A stretch of 64,000 nucleotides of DNA from DATFJT01 sp965230755 (GCA_965230755.1 CBDDLT010000003.1:280281-344280); one strand, 5' to 3'; numbered from the stretch's first letter, positions 8,421 to 17,980 are shown. The notes: generated by a model from the sequence alone, not told the origin. A program made the numbers and translations.

Positions 8421-9188
8421 ATGAAAAGAGTAATCATAATTTGTAGTGTATTGCTAATAGCATTAGAAATACTCGCACAGGCACCAGAAAAATTTAGTTA
8501 TCAAGCCATTATCCGGGATGGAAGTAATAATTTGGTTGTCACTTCTACTATAGGCATGCAAATGAGTATTTTACAAGGTTCAATAACAGGAACCGAGGTA
8601 TATAAAGAAACGCAAGCCCCAACTACTAATGAAAATGGCTTGATAAGTACAGAAGTAGGAACAGGTACCATTGTCAGTGGAAGTTTTTCCTCAATCGAAA
8701 GGGCTAATGGCGGACCATTTTTTATTAGAACGGAAATAGACCCTACGGGAGGTAGCAATTACACCATTACAGGAGTAAGTGAACTTCTAAGTGTTCCGTT
8801 TTCTCTACATGCTAAAACCTCTCATGCTGCAGAAGTCTTATTAGATAATTACATTTCTATCTGGGATGATAACTCAACAGTAAACATACAGCCCAATAAA
8901 AAGTACTTCATCAATGCTGATAATGTTACCCTTGTACTACCACCAAATACAATATATTTTGAGAAAGACAATATTGACATCTACATAATGCAGCATGTCG
9001 ACAACCCAAGAAATATTACTATGGATTGGACCAATAGCCTTCCAATAGGAGCGGTGGATGAGAACAATGACTTTATAGGCTTTGGCATTAATCCTACTAC
9101 TACTGCTACGGGCCATTTTCAATTAGGAAACAATAAGATTAATAATATTGGAGATTTTTGGATGTGTGGAGGATTCACTCCGAACTGA
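8421..9188 (+). CDS. Secreted protein, phage-tail-collar-like N-terminal repeat type
   Basis: The protein of 255 residues begins with a signal peptide (IIICSVLLIALEILAQ) and then APEKFSYQAIIRDGSNNLV, followed by LSVPFSLHAKTSHAAE near residue 130. This N-terminal block is a very common start of Bacteroidota surface proteins that usually continue into collagen-like or tail-fibre-like parts. Here it ends in a short beta-rich domain (residues 140-255) finishing GDFWMCGGFTPN. No T9SS domain is visible, so its route to the surface is unknown. It lies in the same operon as the T9SS cargo gene before it. Confidence 0.78.
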   Translation: MKRVIIICSVLLIALEILAQAPEKFSYQAIIRDGSNNLVVTSTIGMQMSILQGSITGTEVYKETQAPTTNENGLISTEVGTGTIVSGSFSSIERANGGPFFIRTEIDPTGGSNYTITGVSELLSVPFSLHAKTSHAAEVLLDNYISIWDDNSTVNIQPNKKYFINADNVTLVLPPNTIYFEKDNIDIYIMQHVDNPRNITMDWTNSLPIGAVDENNDFIGFGINPTTTATGHFQLGNNKINNIGDFWMCGGFTPN

Positions 9189-9214
9189 GTTCAACCGCGC
9201 CATTACATATTATT

Positions 9215-10249
9215 ATGAAACTGATACTACTTGCAATCTTAGCGATTTTGACTTCTTCTTGTAATTCACAGGAAAAAACAAATGGTTCATATGAGATGAA
9301 TGAATCTCAAATTGGCGAATATGTCACTAGTGTATTTGAAGATTCCAAGGGTAATTTATGGTTTGGGACCATACATAAAGGTATTGCAAGGTTTGACGGG
9401 AGTCAGCTACAATATTTTACTAATAAAGATGGCCTACCTACCAATAGAGTAACGGGTGTCATTGAGGATGAAGAAGGAAATTACTGGTTCAGTACAGACA
9501 TGGGAATATTGAAATATGATGGAACCGAATTCACCCATTATCCTGTGAAAAAAAATGATTGGCAAAGTAATTCGATAAGCCAATTGTTGATCGATAGTAA
9601 AGGCGAATTTTGGGTTGGTACATGGGGTGGCGTATATCAATTCGACGGAAGAGAATATACTCCATTCCCATTGCCCTACCCGAAAGTAAATACCCCTATC
9701 AACGAAGACACTAAATATTGGATTACACAAATCAAGGAAGATAACAATGGACATATTTGGTTTGCGAGAGACGGCTATGGTATCACAAAATATGATGGTA
9801 AGGAATTCACGCACATACTAAAGAATGATGGACTTCATTCAAATAATGTTACGGTCATCGAATTTGATCAAGAAGGAAATTTTTGGTTTGGAACAAGAGT
9901 AGCGGAAAAGGACAACCCTGATCCACAAAAGCGGGTAGGTAAAGGTGGAGTTAATCAACTGGTCAATAAAGCCATTATTTCAATTCCTGATATCGAAGAA
10001 TTCAATAATGACGATGTTTACGAGATATATAGGGATGAATCCGGAAATATCTGGATCAGTACTATAAAGAACGGAGTCTATAGATATGATGGAGAAGAAT
10101 TCAAAAACTACGCAATCCCTATTTCCATTATGGGAATAACAGAAGACAAAAAAGGAAATATCTGGTTCTCCGGTGCCGGTGGATTGTATAGAATCAATCC
10201 TAATGAAGAAATTATAAATGTAACTACTAATGGTCCTTGGGGGGATTAG
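9215..10249 (+). CDS. Lipoprotein with a seven-blade Reg_prop beta-propeller
   Basis: The protein of 344 residues starts with a lipoprotein signal (LLAILAILTSSC). The rest is seven repeats of the two-component-regulator propeller type, each with a core like F.D..GN.WFGT...G...FDG: SKGNLWFGT, EEGNYWFST, SKGEFWVGT, NNGHIWFAR, QEGNFWFGT, ESGNIWIST and KKGNIWFSG. Such propellers normally form the periplasmic sensor of hybrid histidine kinases. Here no transmembrane or kinase part follows, so it is a stand-alone, membrane-anchored propeller. I chose the ATG at 9215 because the upstream ATG at 9158 overlaps the previous gene and lacks a signal sequence. The ligand is unknown. Confidence 0.88.
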   Translation: MKLILLAILAILTSSCNSQEKTNGSYEMNESQIGEYVTSVFEDSKGNLWFGTIHKGIARFDGSQLQYFTNKDGLPTNRVTGVIEDEEGNYWFSTDMGILKYDGTEFTHYPVKKNDWQSNSISQLLIDSKGEFWVGTWGGVYQFDGREYTPFPLPYPKVNTPINEDTKYWITQIKEDNNGHIWFARDGYGITKYDGKEFTHILKNDGLHSNNVTVIEFDQEGNFWFGTRVAEKDNPDPQKRVGKGGVNQLVNKAIISIPDIEEFNNDDVYEIYRDESGNIWISTIKNGVYRYDGEEFKNYAIPISIMGITEDKKGNIWFSGAGGLYRINPNEEIINVTTNGPWGD

Positions 10250-10327
10250 AAAATACGGCTAAAAGTTTTCTTTCCTGATTTAGCATCTTACTGCAAAGGT
10301 AATTTGCAATGGATGGCGCCAATTAGC

Positions 10328-11545
10328 TCACAGCTGAGCTTCATATTCCGACATTATTCTCCAGATGTTAACGAATGCATTTATCGCCTCATTGTTATCT
10401 TCAAGTAATAAATTGGTCATAAATATTTTTCCTATCCCTGTTTCCGGATTGAACCGCATGAAAACGGATGCACCTAAAAAACCACCGTCATGTCTTATTT
10501 CACCGTTAGTGGCAACAGACCAGAAGATACCAATGTTTGCTTTGCTTTTCGATTTCTTAGTTGATAATTGCCGGTCCGTTAATCTGCCATTCATCATTAC
10601 ACCATAGGAGTTCGGCGAAAGCAATGAACTATTCCCTTTAAATCCGCGAATCATTTCGCTTAAGTATTTCCCCAATCCAATAATATTAGTATGCCATCCG
10701 CCCTCAGGATATCCTATGTCAACATAATTCGGAATAGGCAATAAATCTTCGGTCTCATATGGTTGTGCTAATAGATCTGGGGGTACCAATTCTGGAGACC
10801 AGTAGCTCTGGTCTAATTCCAATCCTTTGAATATTAATTCTTTACTAACTTGTTTAAAGGATTTTTCCTCCACCAATTCGATAATATATGCCGTTAGACT
10901 TGCTCCTAGGTTCGAATAGTTGACGAACTCTCCAGGCGAATAATCTGCATAAGTCTTTTTGGTATAATACTTACCTTCCAAGCTCAAATAAGAATAGCAG
11001 TATTTCCCCAAAGACTGAGAAGTATTATTGCTCCATTTCTTAAATATTTTCTTATACTCTTTCGGAAACAATTTCTTGTCATATCCTTCTATTAAATAGG
11101 CCGTATAATTCCAATACATTTTTTCATCATCGAGAATTCCAGATGTATGAGTTACCAAGTGTTCTACAGTAATTTCAGTATTCGGAAATTTTGGATTATA
11201 TATAGGCGTAGGTAGGATGGTGTTAATCTCAGTATCCAGAGAGAGTTTACCTTCTTCTATTAATTTCATCAAACATAGCGCTATAAGCGTTTTGGAGACT
11301 GAACCTAATCGTTGAACTGTATGAATGGAGTATTTTTCTTCACTGTCAAGTTTTGAGTATCCGAAAGCATCATGATAAACAATCCCATCTTCATTAACTA
11401 TAGCAACTGCAAACCCCGGAAGACTAGAATTAGATTTTAACTTAGCAATCTCGCAGGAGATCGTATCAGTATATTTTGATTGTGTTCTGGCTATTGAACT
11501 AAAGGCAAAAACAACAATTATCATGAAAATAAATCTACACTTCAT
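10328..11545 (-). CDS. Serine hydrolase, class C beta-lactamase family
   Basis: The protein of 405 residues has a signal peptide (FIFMIIVVFAFSSIA) and the beta-lactamase/penicillin-binding-like fold. The catalytic SxxK is S82-V-S-K85, the YxN motif is in FVNYSNLGASL, and HDGG near the C-terminus takes the place of the KTG triad. Such proteins act on D-Ala peptides, esters or unknown substrates in the periplasm, and most do not confer resistance. The region LVTHTSGILDDEKMYWNYTAYLIEG contains a family insertion. It is a single-gene unit with a poorly defined upstream region. The substrate is unknown. Confidence 0.88.
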   Translation of the reverse strand: MKCRFIFMIIVVFAFSSIARTQSKYTDTISCEIAKLKSNSSLPGFAVAIVNEDGIVYHDAFGYSKLDSEEKYSIHTVQRLGSVSKTLIALCLMKLIEEGKLSLDTEINTILPTPIYNPKFPNTEITVEHLVTHTSGILDDEKMYWNYTAYLIEGYDKKLFPKEYKKIFKKWSNNTSQSLGKYCYSYLSLEGKYYTKKTYADYSPGEFVNYSNLGASLTAYIIELVEEKSFKQVSKELIFKGLELDQSYWSPELVPPDLLAQPYETEDLLPIPNYVDIGYPEGGWHTNIIGLGKYLSEMIRGFKGNSSLLSPNSYGVMMNGRLTDRQLSTKKSKSKANIGIFWSVATNGEIRHDGGFLGASVFMRFNPETGIGKIFMTNLLLEDNNEAINAFVNIWRIMSEYEAQL

Positions 11546-11706
11546 TTCTTCTCATTTAATTTTACTCACTTATTAGGCATTTTAAATTGAACGAGCAGCT
11601 TGAAAAATTAAAGAGTTTTTTTCGAACTTAAGCCCTCATAATCTAAATAATTACGACACTTACATTTAAGCATTTTTATCCTTCGAGTTTGCTCTCGACG
11701 AATATT

Positions 11707-12222
11707 TTATATTTTTTTTGAAAAAACTAAATTTTCATAGCCCGTTCCATTGACCAAAAAAGTTGATTTTCCAACCTCTACAAAATAATTCTTTAAATAA
11801 AATCTTATTGCCCTTTTGTTTTCTTTATACACTGAGAGCCATATGGTATCTTTTCCCATTTCTTTTGCCTTCTTTTCGATATGAGCAAATAACTGCCCAC
11901 CAATTTTCAATGGGATGAAATGATCCAATATGTAGATTTTTTCAAGTTGACAATTGTTTTCTGACTCCACACTTTCGTGCAAGGTATTGGCAACTATTTT
12001 GGCATAACCTACGGGCAATTCATCAAGATGCACCAAATAAAAGATATTATTATCATCATTTATCTCCTCTTTAATCTTTGCAACAGAAAAAGTAGCATTG
12101 ACATATTCGTTGAGATCTTTCTTATTATTAATAAATGCACCATGTGATTCCGAATATGTTATCGTCCCGAGCAGAGCTATGATCTTGGCGTCTTCCACTT
12201 TTGCAATTTTGATATTAATCAT
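11707..12222 (-). CDS. GNAT-family N-acetyltransferase
   Basis: The 171-residue protein has the GNAT pattern: an N-terminal strand-helix (INIKIAKVEDAKIIALL), the central strands NIFYLVHLDELPVGYAKIV, the LEKIYILDHFIPLKIGGQLF acetyl-CoA loop region, and the C-terminal WLSVYKENKRAIRFYLKNYF. The acetyl-CoA loop is a degenerate form of Q/RxxGxG/A. The start overlaps the stop of the small membrane protein by 8 bases, so the two are translationally coupled. The acceptor substrate is unknown. Confidence 0.87.
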   Translation of the reverse strand: MINIKIAKVEDAKIIALLGTITYSESHGAFINNKKDLNEYVNATFSVAKIKEEINDDNNIFYLVHLDELPVGYAKIVANTLHESVESENNCQLEKIYILDHFIPLKIGGQLFAHIEKKAKEMGKDTIWLSVYKENKRAIRFYLKNYFVEVGKSTFLVNGTGYENLVFSKKI

Positions 12223-12445
12223 CCTTATTGGATTTTAATTTATTCAAGTGATAAGTATGAAGCAAAACAGCAATAGAACAACCAATAATGATGGGATATG
12301 CACCTAGTAATATTCCATAAATAATATAGATGGCATTTGCTAAAGTGGAAATCAAGCGCAATCTATATTCCCCTTTTACCGACATGGAATACAGATTAAA
12401 ACTCAATGCAACATAACCTATCGCGTTAATGATTTGAGAACTCAC
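12215..12445 (-). CDS. Small YgjV-like membrane protein
   Basis: The 76-residue protein has three hydrophobic segments and the conserved pattern IGYVALSFNLYSMSVKGEYRLR, then NAIYIIYGILLGAYPIIIGC. This resembles the repeat unit of YgjV-like inner-membrane proteins, which are sometimes misannotated as uroporphyrinogen decarboxylase. It overlaps the downstream acetyltransferase by 8 bases and is divergent from an HxlR regulator 90 bases away. The role is unknown. The family call is moderate. Confidence 0.75.
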   Translation of the reverse strand: MSSQIINAIGYVALSFNLYSMSVKGEYRLRLISTLANAIYIIYGILLGAYPIIIGCSIAVLLHTYHLNKLKSNKDD

Positions 12446-12534
12446 TTTATACTATACTTTTTACAGTTCAAATATATTTTAAGTATATTGTCTATGCAAT
12501 AACTGTTAAACTAGACAGTCCAAAATTTTAGAAA
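12446..12534. promoter_or_regulatory. Shared intergenic control region with ACAGTT/AACTGT repeats
   Basis: This 89-base region separates the HxlR regulator from the divergent membrane-protein/acetyltransferase pair. It contains the inverted pair ACAGTT near 12461 and AACTGT near 12502, with AT-rich sequence between. HxlR proteins bind such dyads near their own genes, so this is a candidate operator controlling both directions. That is inference. Confidence 0.4.
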
Positions 12535-12906
12535 ATGATTATCGACGGCGAGCACAAAGCATTTAAGATTAATGACAATATTTATCACTGTGGCACCAGT
12601 GTCACTATGAGCTTTATTGGTGGAAAATGGAAATGTGTAGTACTCTGGTATCTTAGAAATGGTGCTTTGCGTTTTTCCGAGCTAAATAAACTAAGTCCTT
12701 ACATAACGGAAAAAATGTTGAGTATACAGCTAAAATCACTTCAACAAGATGGCTTAATAGAACGAACCAGTTATGGAGAAAAAGCACCATATCGTGTTTA
12801 TTATGAATTGACCAGCTTCGGTCGGACATTAATTCCCGTCATAGAAGTCATAACATCATGGGGAATAGATCTGGCGACCAAAAAGGGAGAGATCGTTGGG
12901 CTGTAA
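12535..12906 (+). CDS. HxlR-family transcriptional regulator
   Basis: The 123-residue winged-helix protein has the HxlR core: YHCGTSVTMSFIGGKWKCVVLWYL, then LRFSELNKLSPYITEKMLSIQLKSLQQDGLIER and YRVYYELTSFGRTLIPVIEVI. The Cys in YHCGT is at the position used as a redox switch in related regulators of aldehyde or quinone stress genes. Whether it is so used here is unknown. The divergent small membrane protein and acetyltransferase are its likely targets. Confidence 0.93.
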   Translation: MIIDGEHKAFKINDNIYHCGTSVTMSFIGGKWKCVVLWYLRNGALRFSELNKLSPYITEKMLSIQLKSLQQDGLIERTSYGEKAPYRVYYELTSFGRTLIPVIEVITSWGIDLATKKGEIVGL

Positions 12907-13075
12907 ACTTATCCACTTTTATTCACTGCATTCCAAAATTCTTTGCTTCCATACTTTTAGAGTATTTTCATTGTTTATGTTAAACGCTTATAAACGAATG
13001 TAATCGTTTAATATTTGTGTTTGAAAATCCTACAGGTTATTATTGTGCCATCAAAAAGTACCCTCTGGTATAATT

Positions 13076-13666
13076 ATGAAAGAACATCAACAATTCAACG
13101 CTAAGGATGAACTGAGCACAATGATCAGAGACCTGGAAATCAATACCTGGGATGAATTGTTAAAGTATATTCGAAATATACCTTACGGAAGAAACAAAAG
13201 TCGATCAGACTTTAGCCTGGTTCTATCTGAAAAGAAGGGAACTTGTAGCACCAAACACGCGCTTGTAAAAGAAGTTGCCGATAGCAATGAAATCAAAGAT
13301 GTCAAACTGATTTTAGGAATATATCGAATGAATGAGTTCAATACTCCTGGTATTGGAACAGAATGGAAACGAAATTCTCTTAATTACATCCCCGAAGCTC
13401 ATTGCTATCTAATAATTCAAAATCAGAGAGTAGATCTTACCTCTAGGTACAGCAATATTGCAAGAATAGAAAAAGACATCATTGAGGAGATCGAAATCAA
13501 GCCTGAACAAGTTGGTGAATTCAAAGTGAACTATCACATAGCCTTTCTTAAAAAATGGATGGTGCAAACTAAATCTGTGTTAACTTTAGACCAAATTTGG
13601 TCAGCCAGAGAAGAGTGTATCAAATCACTCAGTGAAAAATCGAAATCAAATATACCTACATCCTAA
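13076..13666 (+). CDS. Transglutaminase-like cysteine protein
   Basis: The protein of 196 residues contains a putative catalytic triad of the transglutaminase-like fold: Cys in SEKKGTCSTKHALVKEVA, His in YIPEAHCYLII, and Asp in RVDLTSRYS. It lacks a signal peptide and is probably cytoplasmic. The ATG at 13076 is preferred over 13043 because the longer form adds an unrelated 11-residue lead. The Dna2-like helicase starts 13 bases after its stop, so the two are in an operon. The family has no assigned function. Proteolysis, amidation or a non-catalytic role are all possible. Confidence 0.78.
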   Translation: MKEHQQFNAKDELSTMIRDLEINTWDELLKYIRNIPYGRNKSRSDFSLVLSEKKGTCSTKHALVKEVADSNEIKDVKLILGIYRMNEFNTPGIGTEWKRNSLNYIPEAHCYLIIQNQRVDLTSRYSNIARIEKDIIEEIEIKPEQVGEFKVNYHIAFLKKWMVQTKSVLTLDQIWSAREECIKSLSEKSKSNIPTS

Positions 13667-13679
13667 GACTCATGAGACT

Positions 13680-16600
13680 ATGGCCAAACTTAATACATCC
13701 AGTTTAGAACCCTATCTCGAAACCATGTTATTGTGGCTGAATAACAGGGAAGGAACAATTAGGTCCATCGAAATACAGCATGCCTTTAAGGAAATTGTTT
13801 ATCATGTATCCGAGCTGCACTCTCTCCATTTCACTACAGATTTCAGTCGTTTAGCTTTTCTGATTCACCTCCACAATATTTCATCAAGAAATGCTTGGCA
13901 GTACCATCATTTGAGGGTTAGCTTAAAGGAAATATCTCAACAAAAGGAAACAAACTTTATCCCCAAGGCACTAAAGGTGCTTATTAATTTCATTCATGAG
14001 CTCCTGAATATCCCTATCAAGTTTTCTGAAAACGAATTATTTCAAAGCGAAAAAAAGAAAGTCGAAAACCGTATTGAATCCGTTAAAGCAATCGCTTTGG
14101 AATTCAAACAAGGACATTTGTGCTTGACTTTAGAACCTTATTCTTACGAAAAATTCTACCTACTAGAAGACAAAAAGAACGACCATATTCAACTGGCTTT
14201 CCGCTTACTTCGGGAAAAACCGATTCTTCCATGTGATGTCATTCTGGAAGATGTAGAATTCTTGGACAACAATCAGCTCAATTGTTCTTTTGTCATTATT
14301 CAACCCAATTATTTGATTGATATCTCCAGTATTGCCAGCTGTGTGGAATATCAATCCGTAGACACGGATAAATATGTACTGAATAAACTTCTCCCAAGCG
14401 TAAGCAATCAAGCTATATTACTAGGAAATGTGGTCAATTCTCTTTTTGACGAGTTGATTTTTGATCAAAGTCTGGATATCCAAGAATTTATTAAGGGACT
14501 CTTGCATCGATTTCCTCTGGCTTTGAGCTTATTAAGTAACCAGGACTTAAAACTATTCATCGATAAACTGAAAATCCAGTATCACAATTTGCTATTTCAA
14601 TATTTGCGCACAGATGAAGCAAGTACTCTTTCACCTGAAAACAGCTATATAGAACCAAGTTTTATATCTCCATTTTACGGAATACAGGGGAGGCTAGATG
14701 CTCTTGTCGTAGAAAACGATTCTAATACCCCCAATCAAATTATTGAATTGAAAAGTGGAAAGATTTTTAGGCCGAACAAATATGGGCTCAATCATCATCA
14801 TTACGCTCAAACCCTTCTTTACGAATTACTCACTAAAAATGCTCTAAAAAAATACGGAAAGAACACCTCAAATTACATTCTCTACAGTTCGACCAACGAT
14901 CATCCTCTTAGATTTGCTCCTTCCACAAAAAACATGTTCAACGATCTAAAATCACTAAGAAATCTACTCATTGCAAATGAATATCAGAATTTGAGTACGG
15001 ATGGTTGGATCAAGAGTTTTAGGTCTTTTTACCACCCAAGCAAACAAAACAAAAAGGGTTTTATTCGAGAGAATTATGACTGGATAAAATCGATGTTATC
15101 TGACTTAAGAGATTTTGAGAAGGACTACTTGCTAGAACAACTGGCCTTTCTTACCCGAGAACAAATGCAAAATAAGATTGGTGATAGTTTGGGCAGATAT
15201 GGCCAGTCCGCCATATGGAACCAGACATTAGCTGAAAAAAGGGGAAACTTTAGCATTTTGGACTATCTCGTCATTGAGAGGATTGAAACCGCTAATGATA
15301 ATCCATCTCTGGTACTAAACAAATCGGAGAAGACCAATCATTTATCAAGCCTTAGAAAAGGAGACATTGTAATACTGTATCCCAACTACAGTCACCAAGA
15401 GATCGACAGTTCGCAAATCTACAAATGCTCAATTACCAAACTGGATCAAAACCAAGTGATTCTAAAGTTGCGTACTAAACAAAAAAATGTTCAGTCCTTT
15501 GCTCATCGGTTTTGGAATGTAGAGGGAGATTATTTAGACAATGCCATTCATAGAAATATGAGTAGTTTGTGCCAGTTCCTGAAGGCTAATAAAGAACATC
15601 GCGATCTACTACTGAGGCCTCAACAAATTGTTGAAAACTCTACATCAGAGGCAATTTCTCCTATTCTACCGGATCACACAATATTTGGTAGCGAAGAACA
15701 GATTAGCATTCTAAAATCCTACTTTAATTCCAATAGACTCTTCGTTCTTTGGGGTCCTCCAGGAAGCGGAAAAACAAGTATTGTTCTGCACCAAATGGTA
15801 GGACAAATTATCAGTAACAGTGATCAGCATGTTCTAATCGTAGCTTATACCAATCGCGCCGTTGATGAAATATGTGAAGCAGTACTCGCCATTTCAGATT
15901 TCGATGGGCAATTGATTCGAATCGGTTCGGAACAGAGTACGGCTGAAGAATATCAAGATTATCTCCTTCAGAATAAGGTTCGGAGTTTACATAATCGTGA
16001 ACAGTTGAAGAAGTTAATAGGCTCGTCTAGGGTTGTTGTGGGCACATTGGCCTCCTTGGAGGGAAAGAAGGATATATTCCAAATTAAAAAATTCGATCGA
16101 CTTATCGTGGATGAAGCTTCTCAAATACTTGATGCGCAATTGTTGTGGTTGAGCACTAAAGTGGATCATTTATGTCTTATTGGCGATCATCATCAGTTGC
16201 CTGCAGTTGTCACACAGAATGACAAAGTGGAGTATCAAAGTGATCACTTGCGAAAACTAGGCTTTAACTATCTTTCAGAATCGCTGTTTAGTAGGTTGAT
16301 CTTCCAACTTCAATCCGTCGATGCCCAAGATCATATTGCCATGCTAACTCATCAGGGAAGAATGCACAAAGACATCTGTAATTTTGTCTCTGAAGAATTC
16401 TACGGAGATAAGCTCCACATTCTACCTTCTGGAATTCCAAGACATGCAATGCAAAAAGCTGAACTTTCCTGGAATTCTGAGATCAGACATGAGGATCCTT
16501 TCAGCAATGCTTTAAACCAACAGCGATTTTTGTTCTTGGACTCTAAAGAACCGGAAGAATACATTATGTCCAAGTCAAGCTTTAAAGAGGCCGATCTCAT

Positions 16601-16988
16601 CTATCAAATACTTCAAAAATATGAGGAGCTTCTACCAGGAATAAACTGGAACAAAGTGGGCATAATCACACCTTTTAAGGCGCAAATAGCAGCCATTCGA
16701 CAAAGATTGTCATCGAATGAGGTCTTCAATACCGTCAAAATAGATACTGTCGAACGCTACCAAGGCGGAGCAAAAGATATCATTATCATTTCTCTGGCGG
16801 TTAACTCCATTTCTTCTCTGAGATTAATCAGCAATCTGAATGACAATAGCATTGATAGAAAATTGAATGTAGCGATCTCTAGAGCTCGCGAACAGATCAT
16901 TGTTATTGGAAATGAAAAAATCATTGAAACAGATGAGACCTATAAAAGATTGATCAATTATGCCTATAAAATGGAGATTTCTGGATAA
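13680..16988 (+). CDS. Dna2-like nuclease-helicase (PD-(D/E)XK plus SF1 helicase)
   Basis: The protein of 1102 residues joins two enzymes. A RecB/Cas4-type nuclease domain lies near residues 330-420, with GRLDAL, then IIELKSGK (the D...ExK core), then HHHYAQTLLYELL. A superfamily 1B helicase of the Dna2/Upf1 type follows from about 680: Walker A WGPPGSGKT near 692, Walker B LIVDEAS near 810, GDHHQLPAVV, QGRMHKDI, VERYQGGAKDIIIIS and NVAISRAREQ. The nuclease core is not followed by the Cys cluster seen in iron-sulphur Cas4/Dna2 proteins. I chose the ATG at 13680 because upstream reading overlaps the previous gene. It is likely a DNA-end or repair enzyme. A defence role cannot be excluded. Confidence 0.9.
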   Translation: MAKLNTSSLEPYLETMLLWLNNREGTIRSIEIQHAFKEIVYHVSELHSLHFTTDFSRLAFLIHLHNISSRNAWQYHHLRVSLKEISQQKETNFIPKALKVLINFIHELLNIPIKFSENELFQSEKKKVENRIESVKAIALEFKQGHLCLTLEPYSYEKFYLLEDKKNDHIQLAFRLLREKPILPCDVILEDVEFLDNNQLNCSFVIIQPNYLIDISSIASCVEYQSVDTDKYVLNKLLPSVSNQAILLGNVVNSLFDELIFDQSLDIQEFIKGLLHRFPLALSLLSNQDLKLFIDKLKIQYHNLLFQYLRTDEASTLSPENSYIEPSFISPFYGIQGRLDALVVENDSNTPNQIIELKSGKIFRPNKYGLNHHHYAQTLLYELLTKNALKKYGKNTSNYILYSSTNDHPLRFAPSTKNMFNDLKSLRNLLIANEYQNLSTDGWIKSFRSFYHPSKQNKKGFIRENYDWIKSMLSDLRDFEKDYLLEQLAFLTREQMQNKIGDSLGRYGQSAIWNQTLAEKRGNFSILDYLVIERIETANDNPSLVLNKSEKTNHLSSLRKGDIVILYPNYSHQEIDSSQIYKCSITKLDQNQVILKLRTKQKNVQSFAHRFWNVEGDYLDNAIHRNMSSLCQFLKANKEHRDLLLRPQQIVENSTSEAISPILPDHTIFGSEEQISILKSYFNSNRLFVLWGPPGSGKTSIVLHQMVGQIISNSDQHVLIVAYTNRAVDEICEAVLAISDFDGQLIRIGSEQSTAEEYQDYLLQNKVRSLHNREQLKKLIGSSRVVVGTLASLEGKKDIFQIKKFDRLIVDEASQILDAQLLWLSTKVDHLCLIGDHHQLPAVVTQNDKVEYQSDHLRKLGFNYLSESLFSRLIFQLQSVDAQDHIAMLTHQGRMHKDICNFVSEEFYGDKLHILPSGIPRHAMQKAELSWNSEIRHEDPFSNALNQQRFLFLDSKEPEEYIMSKSSFKEADLIYQILQKYEELLPGINWNKVGIITPFKAQIAAIRQRLSSNEVFNTVKIDTVERYQGGAKDIIIISLAVNSISSLRLISNLNDNSIDRKLNVAISRAREQIIVIGNEKIIETDETYKRLINYAYKMEISG

Positions 16989-17032
16989 ATTTATTTTTTG
17001 AAATCGTAATTTTTAAGATTTAATTCGTCCTC

Positions 17033-17446
17033 ATGAATCCGATACTAAGAAATATTCTCGCAGTCATTGCCGGAATAGTTGTAGGTTCCGTTGTAAATAT
17101 GGGTATTGTTACTTTGAGTGGTAGCATTGTTCCTCTTCCTGAAGGAGTTAGTTTTGAGGATCCAGAGACTATAAAAGCCAATCTTGAAAAATTATCTTTT
17201 TTACACTATCTCTTTCCTTTCTTGGCCCATGCTATTGGAACCTTAGCAGGTGCATACACTGCAGCCAGGTTGGCTGCCAATAACAAGAAAACGATGGCCT
17301 TGATCATTGGTTTCTTATTCCTGTTGGGAGGAATAGCGAGTTATTTTATGATTCCAGCTCCTGTAGTTTTCATTATTGCGGATGCCGTGCTGGCTTATAT
17401 CCCAATGGCTTTGTTAGGATATTTCTTGAGTTCTACTAATCGTTAA
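17033..17446 (+). CDS. Integral membrane protein, unknown function
   Basis: The 137-residue protein has four hydrophobic segments (NILAVIAGIVVGSVVNMGIVTL, LFPFLAHAIGTLAGAYTAARLA, MALIIGFLFLLGGIASYFM and VVFIIADAVLAYIPMALLGYFL). I do not recognise a named family, though similar four-helix proteins are widespread in Bacteroidota. The next gene, a lipoprotein, follows after 9 bases and is probably cotranscribed. No motif suggests transport or catalysis. Confidence 0.8.
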   Translation: MNPILRNILAVIAGIVVGSVVNMGIVTLSGSIVPLPEGVSFEDPETIKANLEKLSFLHYLFPFLAHAIGTLAGAYTAARLAANNKKTMALIIGFLFLLGGIASYFMIPAPVVFIIADAVLAYIPMALLGYFLSSTNR

Positions 17447-17455
17447 TTCTTATTT

Positions 17456-17980
17456 ATGCACAGTATTAAGTTACTACCTCTGATCTTCGTTATTCTATGC
17501 CTTTCTTGCGGTACGGAAAAGAAAGAAGCCTCAGAAGAAAAGATGACCTCTACGAGTTTCATGGCTGGAAAAGCTACAATTCTGCTTCCGAGTAATTTCA
17601 AAAAAGATGATTACCACTTGGCAGATGGAAATCCTAATAACGTTAGATACAAGTCACCAAAAAATGACAAGTCGGTGACCTTGCAACACCTCCCCAAGAT
17701 ATTCAAGGATATTGGGGTGGGAACATCGATCATGATGCAAGAAGCTAATTCCAAAGGATCAAAAGTGCTTAGACGTGAGATCATAGAAATTAATGGCCGA
17801 TCTTATGCCGTTCAAGAATCAGAACTCAATATAGATCAAAATCCAACTTATAAAATTGATGCAATGACCATCTTAGATGACACAATACTCAGTGTGAATA
17901 TATCTTGTTATCAAAAGGATAAAGCGGATTGGGCATCTACTGCCAATGCAATTTTGAATTCGATTAAAATAGGAAGTTAG
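17456..17980 (+). CDS. Lipoprotein, unknown function
   Basis: The 174-residue protein has a lipoprotein signal with lipobox LSCG near residue 18, then a charged linker (EKKEASEEKM). The rest is a beta-rich domain of about 140 residues with NYxxDAMTILDDTILSVNIS-like strands and an ending WASTANAILNSIKIGS. This ending resembles periplasmic domains that bind proteins or cofactors, but I cannot name the family. It is convergent with queE, whose stop lies 9 bases away. Confidence 0.78.
   Translation: MHSIKLLPLIFVILCLSCGTEKKEASEEKMTSTSFMAGKATILLPSNFKKDDYHLADGNPNNVRYKSPKNDKSVTLQHLPKIFKDIGVGTSIMMQEANSKGSKVLRREIIEINGRSYAVQESELNIDQNPTYKIDAMTILDDTILSVNISCYQKDKADWASTANAILNSIKIGS

Noticed and set aside
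13680..16988. Cas4 or CRISPR adaptation protein
   Set aside because: The nuclease is fused to an SF1B helicase and no Cys cluster, cas1 or cas2 is present. A Dna2-like protein fits better.
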